Assembly: GCF_009695765.1 (NCBI RefSeq)
Contig: NZ_VUNI01000006.1
Location: 101,140 to 165,139, forward strand
Reading direction: 5' to 3'
Length of the DNA: 64,000 nucleotides
Source: Roseburia porci
Lineage (GTDB): Bacteria > Bacillota > Clostridia > Lachnospirales > Lachnospiraceae
Of this stretch, positions 1-8,850 are shown piece after piece; position 1 is the first letter of the stretch; the number at the start of each line of letters is the position of its first letter. Made by a program: the position numbers and the translations under genes. Under the pieces are notes generated by a model. It searched no databases, had not been told where the DNA came from, and worked only from the letters and a program-made list of their open reading frames with translations.

Positions 1-105
1 GTTGTAGAACATCTTTACAATCATGAGTGCCAGGGAAAAGTCGTAATCAATGATGAGATAAAAGCAGCAATCGATCATTATTATGATCAGTATGGCTGTA
101 AATAA
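1..105 (+). CDS. C-terminal end of an unidentified protein (cut by window edge)
   Basis: An open frame enters from the left edge and ends at a TAA at 103-105, leaving 34 residues that finish in ...DQYGCK. The tail is charged and has no motif I recognise, so no function is given. The next gene begins inside its last codons, which suggests the two are transcribed together and translationally coupled. Confidence 0.5.
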   Translation, partial: VVEHLYNHECQGKVVINDEIKAAIDHYYDQYGCK

Positions 106-568
106 AAAAACGCGGCACAGAATTGCTCTGCTTTTGTTTGGCGCGTATCTGATTCTATTGTTCTATTTCCTGTTCTTTTCAGAAGCGATGGGAAGATCTG
201 GAACAGATGCAGAGTATCATTATAACCTGACTCCCTTTCTTGAGATTAAACGATTTCTCAAGTATCGGGATGTCCTTGGGCCTGAGGCGGTCTTTTTGAA
301 TATTTTCGGAAATGTGATCGCGTTCATGCCCTTTGGTTTTTTTGTACCGATGATTACAAAGTGGCATAAAAATATTGCATATGTCACATTATACAGTTTT
401 GAACTGAGCCTTCTTGCGGAAACCATGCAGCTGGTATTTAAGATTGGAAGTTTTGATATCGATGACCTGATGCTGAATACGCTGGGAGGCTTGTGTGGCT
501 GTATTATATATCATATTATGAGACGAATCAGGAGTATGTACCATGGCATTCGGAAAAAGAAAGCGTAA
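83..568 (+). CDS. VanZ-like family membrane protein
   Basis: This 161-residue protein has about four hydrophobic segments. The region around NIFGNVIAFMPFGFFVP and the later acidic FDIDDLMLNTLGG motif are the hallmarks of the VanZ-like family, named after the teicoplanin-resistance accessory protein; most members have no known activity. It is probably an inner-membrane protein. The start is uncertain: ATG at 83 and ATG at 92 are both in frame, neither has a clear Shine-Dalgarno sequence, and both overlap the upstream stop codon. The start of the next gene overlaps its last 26 bases, so the first three genes look like one operon. The family call is fairly safe; a role in resistance is not implied. 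Confidence 0.8.
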   Translation: MISMAVNKKTRHRIALLLFGAYLILLFYFLFFSEAMGRSGTDAEYHYNLTPFLEIKRFLKYRDVLGPEAVFLNIFGNVIAFMPFGFFVPMITKWHKNIAYVTLYSFELSLLAETMQLVFKIGSFDIDDLMLNTLGGLCGCIIYHIMRRIRSMYHGIRKKKA

Positions 569-875
569 CCGCTTTAAATTTACGGAGAAAAAACATTCAA
601 AAAAGGGTATACTGGCAACAGCACTCGGAGTTGGGCTGATTGCTGTATATATTACTTTTGTAATACTTGCCTTCAGACAAAATGGCGGGCTGTCCATGTA
701 TTATGGCAGCGCTGGTGTGCTTGCAATGTTTGGGGGGATTCTGGATCTGGTATTGGCGATCCAGAGTCTGAGAGAAGAGAATTCGTTCCCATTGTTTCCG
801 AGACTGGCACTTTTCGTTGCGGTGCTTTCGGCAGCCGGCTGGTTCGGTACATATGCAATGGGAATTCTGGTATAA
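543..875 (+). CDS. Small membrane protein (DUF6142-like)
   Basis: The 110-residue product has a very basic start (MAFGKRKRNRFKFTEKK) and then three hydrophobic stretches at about residues 22-42, 51-75 and 84-108. This matches the small DUF6142-type membrane proteins common in Clostridia, whose function is unknown. It overlaps the VanZ-like gene by 26 bases and ends 16 bases before the aminopeptidase gene, so it lies inside the same transcription unit. The family name is from memory and not checked; the membrane topology is directly visible. Confidence 0.7.
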   Translation: MAFGKRKRNRFKFTEKKHSKKGILATALGVGLIAVYITFVILAFRQNGGLSMYYGSAGVLAMFGGILDLVLAIQSLREENSFPLFPRLALFVAVLSAAGWFGTYAMGILV

Positions 876-891
876 AAAGTAAGGTGGCAAA

Positions 892-2922
892 ATGAAATAT
901 CGGGAACTGATCAGTGAAACAAATGAAGAAATGAAAGAACGTCTGGAACTTGTAATGGATCGGGTAAAGGAGATTTCTGCAAACCCGGAGACAAAAGCAC
1001 CGTATGATGCATATTACAGACAGGTGGCAGCGTATCTGACATTTCTTTATTCTGTTTATGAAAAAGCCTGTAGCGGGGAACTTTCACACATGTCAGAACG
1101 TGACGGAAAGGCCTGCAATGAGGCTTTATTTGCAGAGATTAAACAAGAAAATTATGAAACCAGTTTTGCGAATCCGGCGTATGCAGTCCGGATACTGGGA
1201 GAGGAATATGGACAGATTCTCAGTGCAGTTTATGCATCGGTAAGGAATACGGCAGCCTTTGTATTTGAAGGAAATTGTCAGTATCTTTGCATTTATGCGG
1301 AGCTTTTTGTGGAACTGCATACGTATTTTGAGAATCCGGATGAACTGACAAGAGAAGAAATCCGTCAGGCGGCATATTCTTTTGAACACGATTATTCAGA
1401 AGTGTTTAACGAGGATTCCGTAAAACGTCTGGTAGATCCGGATTATGATTATTACACGGATATCGTTATGAACTCGGATCTGACAGACCTCAGTTATCTG
1501 TATCGCTATGGACGCTATATCAGTGCGAACGAGACCGGAATCGCAGCGTTTTTAAATACGCTTCCACAGGAAGATATTCAGGCGATGGCAGACACCTATA
1601 CAGAAGGATACCGTATTGGATTTGAAATGACCAGAAAAGATCTGAGTATCAAGGAAACCGTAGAGATCCGTTATCCGGTCGGATTTGAGCGTATGGTGCG
1701 CTGTGCGGTGAATAATTTTGCAAAACTGCATTTAAGACCGGTTATGAAACCATTTTCAACCGAGGCGAACAAACAGTATACCTATGATCACAGGGAAGAT
1801 AAGGCGCTTTATCTGGATAAGGCTCTTGTTGAACGGGGACTCGAGGTATACCGCACTGTTTTTGAAAAGGTGAAGAAAAAGGCGGCTCTTTATGCGGGAC
1901 CGGCGGTGATCGAAGTGTTTGGAGAGGAGCCATTTTCTCCGGTGACAAAGCAGGAAGCACCACATTTTAATGATAACCAGCAGCAGCTTCAGGTCTACCG
2001 TCAAAGCGAGTACAGCCAGATCATCAACCAGTATATTAAGGGTGAGGAACGGAGTTTTACGATTATTTCCTATCCCGTTCCGGAGATTGGGAACCAGTTT
2101 CGGGAGATCTTTGCGGAGACAGTAAAGATCAATACGTTAGATTACATGTTATATCGGGATATGCAGCAGAAGATCATTGATGTGCTTGATCGGGCAGATC
2201 ATGTGCATATTCTTGGCGCAAATGGAAATAAAACAGATCTGATCGTGACAACGTATCCATTGACAGATCCGAAAACACAGACTTCCTTTGAAAACTGTGT
2301 GGCAGATGTGAATATTCCGGTAGGAGAAGTGTTTACTTCCCCGGTATTAAAAGGAACGACAGGCAAGCTTCATGTAAGTCAGGTATATCTGAACGGACTG
2401 AGCTATGAAAATCTGGAAATTGATTTTAAAGATGGAATGATCGAGCATTATACATGTACGAATTTTGCGGATGAAAAAGAAAACCAGAAATATATTAGGG
2501 ATAATATTCTCTTTCATCATGATACACTTCCGATGGGTGAATTTGCGATCGGAACGAATACGGTTGCATATGTGATGGCACGCAAATATCACATTGCAGA
2601 CAAACTGCCGATTCTGATCGCGGAAAAGACCGGTCCACATTTTGCAGTAGGAGACACCTGCTATACGTACTGTGAGGATACGGCAGTGTATAATCCGGAT
2701 GGAAAAGAGATCGTTGCAAGAGACAATGAAGTATCACTTCTCCGGAAAGAAGATCCATCGAAAGTGTACTTTAACTGCCATACAGATATTACGATCCCAT
2801 ATGATGAACTTGACAAAATCACTGCAATCGGTAAAGATGGTATTAAAACAGATATCATATCGGGCGGCCGGTTTGTCGTTCCAGGAACGGAGACCTTAAA
2901 TGTACCGCTGGATCATGAATAA
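892..2922 (+). CDS. M29-family aminopeptidase with long N-terminal extension
   Basis: This encodes a 676-residue cytosolic metallopeptidase expected to remove N-terminal residues from peptides. The C-terminal half carries M29 (thermophilic aminopeptidase, AmpS-like) features: NIPVGEVFTSP near residue 479 supplies a metal-binding Glu, and the later MGEFAIGTN and GPHFAVGD segments match the remaining active-site blocks. Classical M29 enzymes are about 370-410 residues, so roughly 280-300 N-terminal residues are extra. They are helical-looking and rich in Tyr and Glu, with no motif I recognise. An AAGGTGG ribosome site precedes the ATG. It ends 18 bases before purE and may be co-transcribed with it. 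The peptidase call is good; substrate preference cannot be read. Confidence 0.82.
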   Translation: MKYRELISETNEEMKERLELVMDRVKEISANPETKAPYDAYYRQVAAYLTFLYSVYEKACSGELSHMSERDGKACNEALFAEIKQENYETSFANPAYAVRILGEEYGQILSAVYASVRNTAAFVFEGNCQYLCIYAELFVELHTYFENPDELTREEIRQAAYSFEHDYSEVFNEDSVKRLVDPDYDYYTDIVMNSDLTDLSYLYRYGRYISANETGIAAFLNTLPQEDIQAMADTYTEGYRIGFEMTRKDLSIKETVEIRYPVGFERMVRCAVNNFAKLHLRPVMKPFSTEANKQYTYDHREDKALYLDKALVERGLEVYRTVFEKVKKKAALYAGPAVIEVFGEEPFSPVTKQEAPHFNDNQQQLQVYRQSEYSQIINQYIKGEERSFTIISYPVPEIGNQFREIFAETVKINTLDYMLYRDMQQKIIDVLDRADHVHILGANGNKTDLIVTTYPLTDPKTQTSFENCVADVNIPVGEVFTSPVLKGTTGKLHVSQVYLNGLSYENLEIDFKDGMIEHYTCTNFADEKENQKYIRDNILFHHDTLPMGEFAIGTNTVAYVMARKYHIADKLPILIAEKTGPHFAVGDTCYTYCEDTAVYNPDGKEIVARDNEVSLLRKEDPSKVYFNCHTDITIPYDELDKITAIGKDGIKTDIISGGRFVVPGTETLNVPLDHE

Positions 2923-2940
2923 TAAGGAGGAACAAAAGTT

Positions 2941-3447
2941 ATGGCACAGGTAGGTATTGTAATGGGCAGCGATTCAGATATGCCGGTTATGGCAAAGGCT
3001 GCAGATATTTTAGAAAAGCTTGGTGTAAGCTATGAGATGACGATCATTTCAGCACACAGAGAGCCGGACGTATTTTTTGAGTATGCAAAGAGCGCAGAAG
3101 CCAAAGGCTTTAAAGTAATTATTGCAGGTGCAGGAATGGCCGCTCATCTTCCGGGAATGTGTGCAGCAATCTTCCCAATGCCGGTTATCGGTATTCCAAT
3201 GCATACCACATCCCTGGGTGGAAGAGATTCCTTATACAGCATTGTACAGATGCCAACAGGTATTCCGGTTGCAACAGTCGCAATCAATGGCGGTGCAAAT
3301 GCCGGAATCCTTGCAGCAAAGATCCTTGCAACAAGTGATCCGGAGCTCCTTCAGAGATTAAAGGATTACTCCAAAGATCTGAAAGAGCAGGTTGAGGCAA
3401 AAGATGCACATCTGCAGGAAGTTGGATATAAGAATTATTCCAAATAA
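2941..3447 (+). CDS. purE: N5-carboxyaminoimidazole ribonucleotide mutase
   Basis: PurE catalyses the carboxylation-type rearrangement that makes CAIR in de novo purine synthesis. The 168-residue length is typical of the class. The N-terminal MGSDSDMPVM and the SAHREPD motif holding the catalytic His are intact, as is the glycine-rich AGAGMAAHLPGM loop. An AAGGAGG site sits just upstream. It is followed by an intrinsic terminator and then purM-purN-purD, so purine synthesis genes are clustered here without purK, purC, purF, purL or purH in the window. Confidence 0.97.
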   Translation: MAQVGIVMGSDSDMPVMAKAADILEKLGVSYEMTIISAHREPDVFFEYAKSAEAKGFKVIIAGAGMAAHLPGMCAAIFPMPVIGIPMHTTSLGGRDSLYSIVQMPTGIPVATVAINGGANAGILAAKILATSDPELLQRLKDYSKDLKEQVEAKDAHLQEVGYKNYSK

Positions 3448-3453
3448 GGACCA

Positions 3454-3493
3454 AAAAGCATTGCCGCTGTCGGATTGACGGGGCAATGCTTTT
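3454..3493 (+). terminator. Intrinsic terminator after purE
   Basis: A perfect 12-bp inverted repeat, AAAAGCATTGCC at 3454-3465 and GGCAATGCTTTT at 3482-3493, encloses a 16-base loop and ends in T residues just after the purE stop codon. Confidence 0.88.
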
Positions 3494-3542
3494 CTTGTTT
3501 TCTGATATTAGGTATACTAATAAATTAGATTATTATATATAA

Positions 3543-3572
3543 TTGGAAATAATAAGAGTTTCAAGCTATACT
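3543..3572 (+). promoter_or_regulatory. Likely promoter of purM-purN-purD
   Basis: TTGGAA at 3543-3548 and TATACT at 3567-3572 are separated by 18 bases, in an AT-rich gap between the purE terminator and purM. I saw no clear PurR-type box or purine riboswitch in this gap. Confidence 0.5.
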
Positions 3573-3620
3573 ATAGAAGTAATAACGGTAAAATGAACGT
3601 TTATAACAGGAGGAAACAAA

Positions 3621-4646
3621 ATGGATTACAAGAATTCAGGTGTAGATATTGAAGCAGGATACGAATCAGTCGAACTGATGAAGAAATATGTTCAGGGAAC
3701 GATGAGACCAGAAGTATTAACAGGACTTGGCGGATTTTCCGGAGCATTTTCCATGGCTGCACTCAAGGATATGGAGAACCCAGTGCTTCTTTCCGGAACT
3801 GACGGATGTGGTACAAAGGTGAAGCTTGCTTTCATTATGGATAAACACGATACCATCGGAATTGATGCAGTTGCAATGTGTGTAAACGATGTTGCATGTG
3901 CAGGTGGTGAGCCATTATTCTTCCTTGACTATATTGCATGTGGTAAGAACTACCCAGAGAAGATCGCAACAATCGTAAGTGGTGTTGCTGAGGGATGTAA
4001 ACAGTCCGGCTGTGCATTGATCGGTGGAGAGACCGCAGAACATCCGGGACTTATGCCGGAAGACGAGTATGATCTTGCAGGATTTGCAGTAGGTGTGGTA
4101 GACAAGAAAGACATTATCACAGGTGCAGATGTAAAAGCAGGGGATGTGCTGATCGGTATGGCTTCTTCCGGAGTACATTCCAATGGATTTTCTCTTGTAC
4201 GTAAGATCTTTAAGATGGACAAGGAAACATTAAATACCTATCATGAAGAATTAGGAACAACACTTGGTGAGGCACTTTTAGCTCCAACAAGAATTTATGT
4301 AAAAGCACTTCGTTCAATCAAGGACGCAGGTGTACGTGTAAAAGCATGCAGCCACATCACAGGTGGTGGATTCTACGAGAATGTTCCACGTATGCTTCCG
4401 GAAGGAAAACATGCTGTCATTGAGAAGAACAGCTATCCAATTCCACCGATCTTTACAATGATGGCACGTGAAGGCCAGGTAGAAGAGAAAATGATGTATA
4501 ATACTTATAATATGGGACTTGGAATGGTACTTGCAGTAGATCCGGCTGATGTGGACAAGACAATGGAAGCAATCAAAGCAGCAGGAGATACTCCTTACGT
4601 AGTAGGTAAGATTACAGATGGAGAAAAGGGTGTAACTTTATGCTAA
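3621..4646 (+). CDS. purM: Phosphoribosylformylglycinamidine cyclo-ligase (AIR synthetase)
   Basis: PurM closes the imidazole ring in an ATP-dependent step to give AIR. The 341-residue protein shows the family blocks in order: YKNSGVDIEAG at the N-terminus, SGTDGCGTKVKLA, the VNDVACAGGEPLFFLDY region and the ACSHITGGGFYENVPRM block. A strong ACAGGAGGAAA site precedes the ATG. Its stop overlaps the purN start by 7 bases, a typical translational coupling of purM and purN. Confidence 0.97.
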   Translation: MDYKNSGVDIEAGYESVELMKKYVQGTMRPEVLTGLGGFSGAFSMAALKDMENPVLLSGTDGCGTKVKLAFIMDKHDTIGIDAVAMCVNDVACAGGEPLFFLDYIACGKNYPEKIATIVSGVAEGCKQSGCALIGGETAEHPGLMPEDEYDLAGFAVGVVDKKDIITGADVKAGDVLIGMASSGVHSNGFSLVRKIFKMDKETLNTYHEELGTTLGEALLAPTRIYVKALRSIKDAGVRVKACSHITGGGFYENVPRMLPEGKHAVIEKNSYPIPPIFTMMAREGQVEEKMMYNTYNMGLGMVLAVDPADVDKTMEAIKAAGDTPYVVGKITDGEKGVTLC

Positions 4647-5266
4647 AACTTGCAGTGTGTGTATCGGGTGGTGGAACAAACCTTCAGGCCATCATGGATG
4701 CCATTGACAATGGAACGATCACGAATGCCAGAATCGAAGTTGTGATCAGTAATAATAAAAATGCATATGCGCTGGAACGTGCGAAGAAACATGGAATCCA
4801 GTCCGTGTGCATCTCTCCGAAAGATTATGAAAGCCGCGAAGCATTTAATCAGAATTTTCTTGCAAAACTGGATTCTTATCAGGTCGATCTGGTCGTACTC
4901 GCAGGATTCCTTGTTGTAATCCCGGAGGCAATGATAAAGAGTTACAGAAACCGGATCATCAATATTCATCCGTCACTGATCCCGTCGTTCTGCGGAACCG
5001 GATATTATGGACTTAAGGTTCATGAAGGAGTGTTAAACAGAGGCGTAAAAGTGACCGGCGCAACGGTACACTTTGTGGATGAAGGAACGGACACAGGCCC
5101 GATTATTTTACAGAAGGCCGTGGAAGTAAAACAGGACGATACACCGGAAGTACTTCAGAGACGTGTTATGGAGCAGGCGGAATGGATCATTATGCCAAAG
5201 GCAATCGATCTGATCGCAAACGGACGTGTTACGGTAAGTGACGGACATGTACGGATCCATGAATAA
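4640..5266 (+). CDS. purN: Phosphoribosylglycinamide formyltransferase
   Basis: PurN transfers a formyl group from 10-formyl-tetrahydrofolate to GAR. The 208-residue protein begins with the GGGTNLQAIMDAI nucleotide-binding loop. It carries the catalytic stretch RIINIHPSLIPSFCG with Asn and His, and the later GATVHFVDEGTDTGPII block with the essential Asp. Length and order are normal. It overlaps purM at its start and is followed 48 bases later by purD, so purM-purN-purD form one operon. Confidence 0.97.
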   Translation: MLKLAVCVSGGGTNLQAIMDAIDNGTITNARIEVVISNNKNAYALERAKKHGIQSVCISPKDYESREAFNQNFLAKLDSYQVDLVVLAGFLVVIPEAMIKSYRNRIINIHPSLIPSFCGTGYYGLKVHEGVLNRGVKVTGATVHFVDEGTDTGPIILQKAVEVKQDDTPEVLQRRVMEQAEWIIMPKAIDLIANGRVTVSDGHVRIHE

Positions 5267-5314
5267 TATTTTGAAAATAACAAATAAATAATTGCGAAAG
5301 AAAGGACAAATCAT

Positions 5315-6589
5315 ATGAAAGTTCTTGTAGTTGGAAGCGGCGGACGTGAACATGCAATTGTAACATCCGTAGCAAAAAGCAAACGTGTAGATAAAATTTA
5401 TTGTGCACCGGGAAATGCCGGAATTGCAGCACTTGCAGAATGCGTACCGATCGGTGCAATGGAATTTGACAAACTGGTAGATTTTGCAAAGGAAAAGGCA
5501 ATTGATTTTACAATCGTTGGAATGGATGATCCATTGGTTGGTGGAATCGTAGACCGTTTTGAAGCAGAAGGCTTAAAAGTTTTCGGACCACGCAAAAATG
5601 CAGCAATCTTAGAGGGATCAAAAGCATTTTCCAAAGATCTCATGAAAAAATACAATATTCCAACAGCTGCTTATGAGAATTTTACAGATCCGGAGGAAGC
5701 ACTGAAATATCTTGAGACCGCAAAGATGCCGATCGTATTAAAGGCAGACGGTCTTGCACTTGGAAAAGGTGTACTGATCTGCAACACACTTGAGGAAGCA
5801 AAAGCAGGTGTGAAGGAGATCATGGAAGATAAAAAGTTTGGAACTGCCGGAAATACCATGGTTGTGGAAGAATTCATGACTGGACGTGAAGTATCTGTTC
5901 TTTCTTATGTCGATGGTAAAACCATTAAGATCATGTCTTCCGCACAGGATCACAAACGTGCGAAAGATGGCGATCAGGGACTGAATACAGGTGGAATGGG
6001 TAACTTCTCACCAAGCCCGTTCTACACACCGGAAGTGGATGCATTCTGCCAGAAATACATCTATCAGGCAACGGTAGATGCAATGGCAAAAGAGGGAAGA
6101 CCGTTTACCGGAGTTATATTCTTTGGACTGATGCTGACAGAGGACGGACCTAAGGTATTAGAGTACAATGCCCGGTTTGGTGATCCGGAGGCACAGGTTG
6201 TTCTTCCACGTATGAAAAATGACATCATCGATGTAATGGAAGCATGTGTGGATGGCAGATTAGACACGATCGATCTTCAGTTTGAGGATAATGCAGCGGT
6301 ATGTGTGGTACTTGCATCCGATGGTTATCCGGTAGCTTACGAAAAAGGATTTGAGATTACAGGTCTTGAAAAATTTGAGAATAAGGATGATTATTTCTGT
6401 TTCCATGCTGGAACCAAATTTGATGAGAACGGAAAAATCGTTACAAACGGAGGCCGTGTACTTGGAATTACAGCCACAGGAAAAGACTTAAAAGAAGCCA
6501 GAAAGAAAGCTTATGAAGCAACTGAATGGGTTCAGTTTAAAAATAAATATATGCGTCATGATATTGGCAAAGCCATCGATGAGGTGTAA
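5315..6589 (+). CDS. purD: Phosphoribosylamine-glycine ligase (GAR synthetase)
   Basis: PurD is an ATP-grasp enzyme joining phosphoribosylamine and glycine. The 424-residue protein has the N-terminal GSGGREHAIV motif, the ATP-grasp core with KADGLALGKGV, and the metal-binding EYNARFGDPEAQ motif. A GAAAGGAC site lies in front of the ATG. It closes the purM-purN-purD operon; the hairpin behind it marks the likely transcript end. Confidence 0.97.
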   Translation: MKVLVVGSGGREHAIVTSVAKSKRVDKIYCAPGNAGIAALAECVPIGAMEFDKLVDFAKEKAIDFTIVGMDDPLVGGIVDRFEAEGLKVFGPRKNAAILEGSKAFSKDLMKKYNIPTAAYENFTDPEEALKYLETAKMPIVLKADGLALGKGVLICNTLEEAKAGVKEIMEDKKFGTAGNTMVVEEFMTGREVSVLSYVDGKTIKIMSSAQDHKRAKDGDQGLNTGGMGNFSPSPFYTPEVDAFCQKYIYQATVDAMAKEGRPFTGVIFFGLMLTEDGPKVLEYNARFGDPEAQVVLPRMKNDIIDVMEACVDGRLDTIDLQFEDNAAVCVVLASDGYPVAYEKGFEITGLEKFENKDDYFCFHAGTKFDENGKIVTNGGRVLGITATGKDLKEARKKAYEATEWVQFKNKYMRHDIGKAIDEV

Positions 6590-6607
6590 AATAAAAGAAT
6601 TCGAAAC

Positions 6608-6642
6608 AAAGAGGTTCGCTCTGTATGGAGAGAGCCTCTTTT
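6608..6642 (+). terminator. Probable intrinsic terminator after purD
   Basis: AAAGAGG at 6608-6614 pairs with CCTCTTT at 6635-6641, with further CTCT/AGAG pairing inside and an imperfect interior. The T tract is short, so termination may be partial. Confidence 0.7.
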
Positions 6643-6678
6643 GTATCGGATAATTGGTAAAGAGAGGAACAAAGATTC

Positions 6679-8838
6679 ATGAGCAGAACATCAGAAGAAT
6701 TTTTGAAATATCTGGATCAGATGAAGCAGTATGACCATGTACTGACGCTGCTTTACTGGGATATGAGAACCGGGACACCACCGAAAGGACAGGATGGACA
6801 CATCAAAGCACTCACGCATTTTTCAATGGAGCAGTTTAAACTGGAGCGGGATCCGAAAGTGGAAGAAATGTTAGAGACATTATCACAGCCGGATGAGTAT
6901 AAACAGCTTAAACCGCAGATCCAGTTTACTGTGACAAGGATGAAGGAAGAACTGGATAAGAGAAAAAGAATTCCGGAACAGTTTTATGAGGCGTTTGTAG
7001 AAGAACAGGCGTTATCAGAATCCGCATGGGAGGAAGCCAAAAAGGCAGATGATTATTCGATATTTGCCCCACATCTGGAGAAAATGATCCAGATGACAGA
7101 GCAGATGGCGGGATATACGGACCCGGGAAAAGATGTGTACGATGTTCTCGTGGACAAGTATGAGCGTGGAATGGATACAAAAACGATCGACCGGTTGTTT
7201 GAGGATCTGAAAGCAGAGCTGATCCCGCTTGTAAAAGAGATACTTGCTGCACCGCAGCCGGATGAGAAGAAGTTCACAAGATCTATCCCAAAAGCGGAGC
7301 AGGAAGCCGCATGTGAGCTTCTGCTGGACTATATTGGTTTTCAAAAAGATGCGGGAACCATGGCGGAAAGTGAGCATCCATTCACACTGAATTTCAGTCA
7401 GGATGATGTGAGAATCACGAACCACTATTATGATAAGAATGCGATATCAGCGCTATACAGTGCAATCCATGAGGGCGGACATGCCATTTTTGAGCAGAAT
7501 GTCAATCCGGATTATGAGGGAACCAAGGCAGAGAGCTGCGAGTATATGGGGATTCATGAGAGCCAGTCGCGTTTTTACGAGAATATCCTTGGAAGAAATA
7601 AGAATTTCTGGGTTCCAATCTATGAGAAACTCTGTGCATGCATTCCGGAATATCAGGATATCTCACTGAATGAATTTTATCATGAGATCAATCATGTCAG
7701 AAACAGCCTGATCCGTACGGAAGCGGATGAAGTGACCTATTGCTTCCACATCATATTACGTTATGAGATCGAGAAGGAGATCTTCCGCAATCATGTACCG
7801 GTAGATCGTCTGCCGGAGATCTGGCGTAATAAAATGCAGGAATACCTTGGCATCTGTCCAAAGAGTGATGCAGAGGGAATTTTACAGGATATGCACTGGT
7901 CAGACGGTTCGTTTGGATATTTTCCATCGTACCTTCTGGGCTCAATCTACGATGGCATGTATTTGGAGCAGATCGAAAAAGAACTTGGTTCTGTGGATGA
8001 GATCCTTGCATCCGGAGAGATCGCAAAGATTACACATTGGCTGAACGAAAAGATCCACAGGTACGGAAGCATACGGGAACCGAAGGAAGTGATCCAGGCA
8101 GTCTGCGGCATAGAAGTCAGTGCAGCGCCGCTTATCCGGTATTTTAAAAAGAAATATCGCAGAGTTTACCGGTTAGAAGAACAGCCAAAGATGGGAATTC
8201 TCTTTGATATGGACGGCACCCTGTGGGATTCCGCAGAAAATGTCGCAAAGTCATGGGATGAAGTAGTACAGGAATGCGGTTATACGCAGTTTCATATCGC
8301 AACAGAGGATATCAAAGGTGTCATGGGAAAAACCATGGATGTTATTGCAGAGCTTCTTTTCCCGGGCATTGAGCCAAAAGAGAGAGCTGAACTTTTGCAA
8401 AAATGTGGCGCCCGCGAAAATGGCTATTTAAGAGAGCATGGAGGCACCCTTTATCCGGAGATTCGAAAGACCATGGAAAAATTAAAGGAAATGGGTTATC
8501 ACCTTTATATTGTAAGCAACTGTCAGTCGGGATATATCGAGGCATTTCTCGATCATTATCAGTTCCACGATCTTGTGGAGGACATCGAATGCTATGGCAA
8601 TAACTTAAAACAAAAGGGCGACAATATCGCACTTCTGACAGCGAGAAATGATCTTTCCGATGCGGTATATGTAGGAGATATCCAGGGAGATTACGATGCA
8701 ACCATGCATGCAGGTCTTACTTTCATCCATGCAGCATATGGCTTCGGCCAGATCAAAGAGAAAACTGCTGCAATTGAAGCCTTTACGGAGCTTCCACAGA
8801 TCATCCCATCTGTGTTACCAATAGAGAAGTTCAAATAA
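6679..8838 (+). CDS. M32 carboxypeptidase fused to a HAD-family phosphatase
   Basis: One uninterrupted 719-residue frame holds two enzymes. Residues 1 to about 500 are an M32 (Taq-type) metallocarboxypeptidase: the zinc-binding HEGGH lies at 264-268 and the third-ligand motif GIHESQSR has its Glu at 294. From about residue 504 a HAD hydrolase begins with LFDMDGTLWDS (nucleophile Asp510, general acid Asp512), followed by the YIVSNCQ motif and the acidic VGDIQGDYDA motif, resembling phosphoglycolate-type phosphatases. M32 enzymes usually end near 500 residues, so the HAD part is a true C-terminal addition, not a frameshift. It sits between purD and a purine permease. Both domains look catalytically intact; why they are joined is unknown. 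Confidence 0.9.
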   Translation: MSRTSEEFLKYLDQMKQYDHVLTLLYWDMRTGTPPKGQDGHIKALTHFSMEQFKLERDPKVEEMLETLSQPDEYKQLKPQIQFTVTRMKEELDKRKRIPEQFYEAFVEEQALSESAWEEAKKADDYSIFAPHLEKMIQMTEQMAGYTDPGKDVYDVLVDKYERGMDTKTIDRLFEDLKAELIPLVKEILAAPQPDEKKFTRSIPKAEQEAACELLLDYIGFQKDAGTMAESEHPFTLNFSQDDVRITNHYYDKNAISALYSAIHEGGHAIFEQNVNPDYEGTKAESCEYMGIHESQSRFYENILGRNKNFWVPIYEKLCACIPEYQDISLNEFYHEINHVRNSLIRTEADEVTYCFHIILRYEIEKEIFRNHVPVDRLPEIWRNKMQEYLGICPKSDAEGILQDMHWSDGSFGYFPSYLLGSIYDGMYLEQIEKELGSVDEILASGEIAKITHWLNEKIHRYGSIREPKEVIQAVCGIEVSAAPLIRYFKKKYRRVYRLEEQPKMGILFDMDGTLWDSAENVAKSWDEVVQECGYTQFHIATEDIKGVMGKTMDVIAELLFPGIEPKERAELLQKCGARENGYLREHGGTLYPEIRKTMEKLKEMGYHLYIVSNCQSGYIEAFLDHYQFHDLVEDIECYGNNLKQKGDNIALLTARNDLSDAVYVGDIQGDYDATMHAGLTFIHAAYGFGQIKEKTAAIEAFTELPQIIPSVLPIEKFK

Positions 8839-8850
8839 AAGAAGAGGAGT

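Noticed and set aside
8839..8850. Purine riboswitch before the NCS2 permease
   Set aside because: Only 12 bases separate it from the upstream gene, with no aptamer elements there or upstream of the purine genes.
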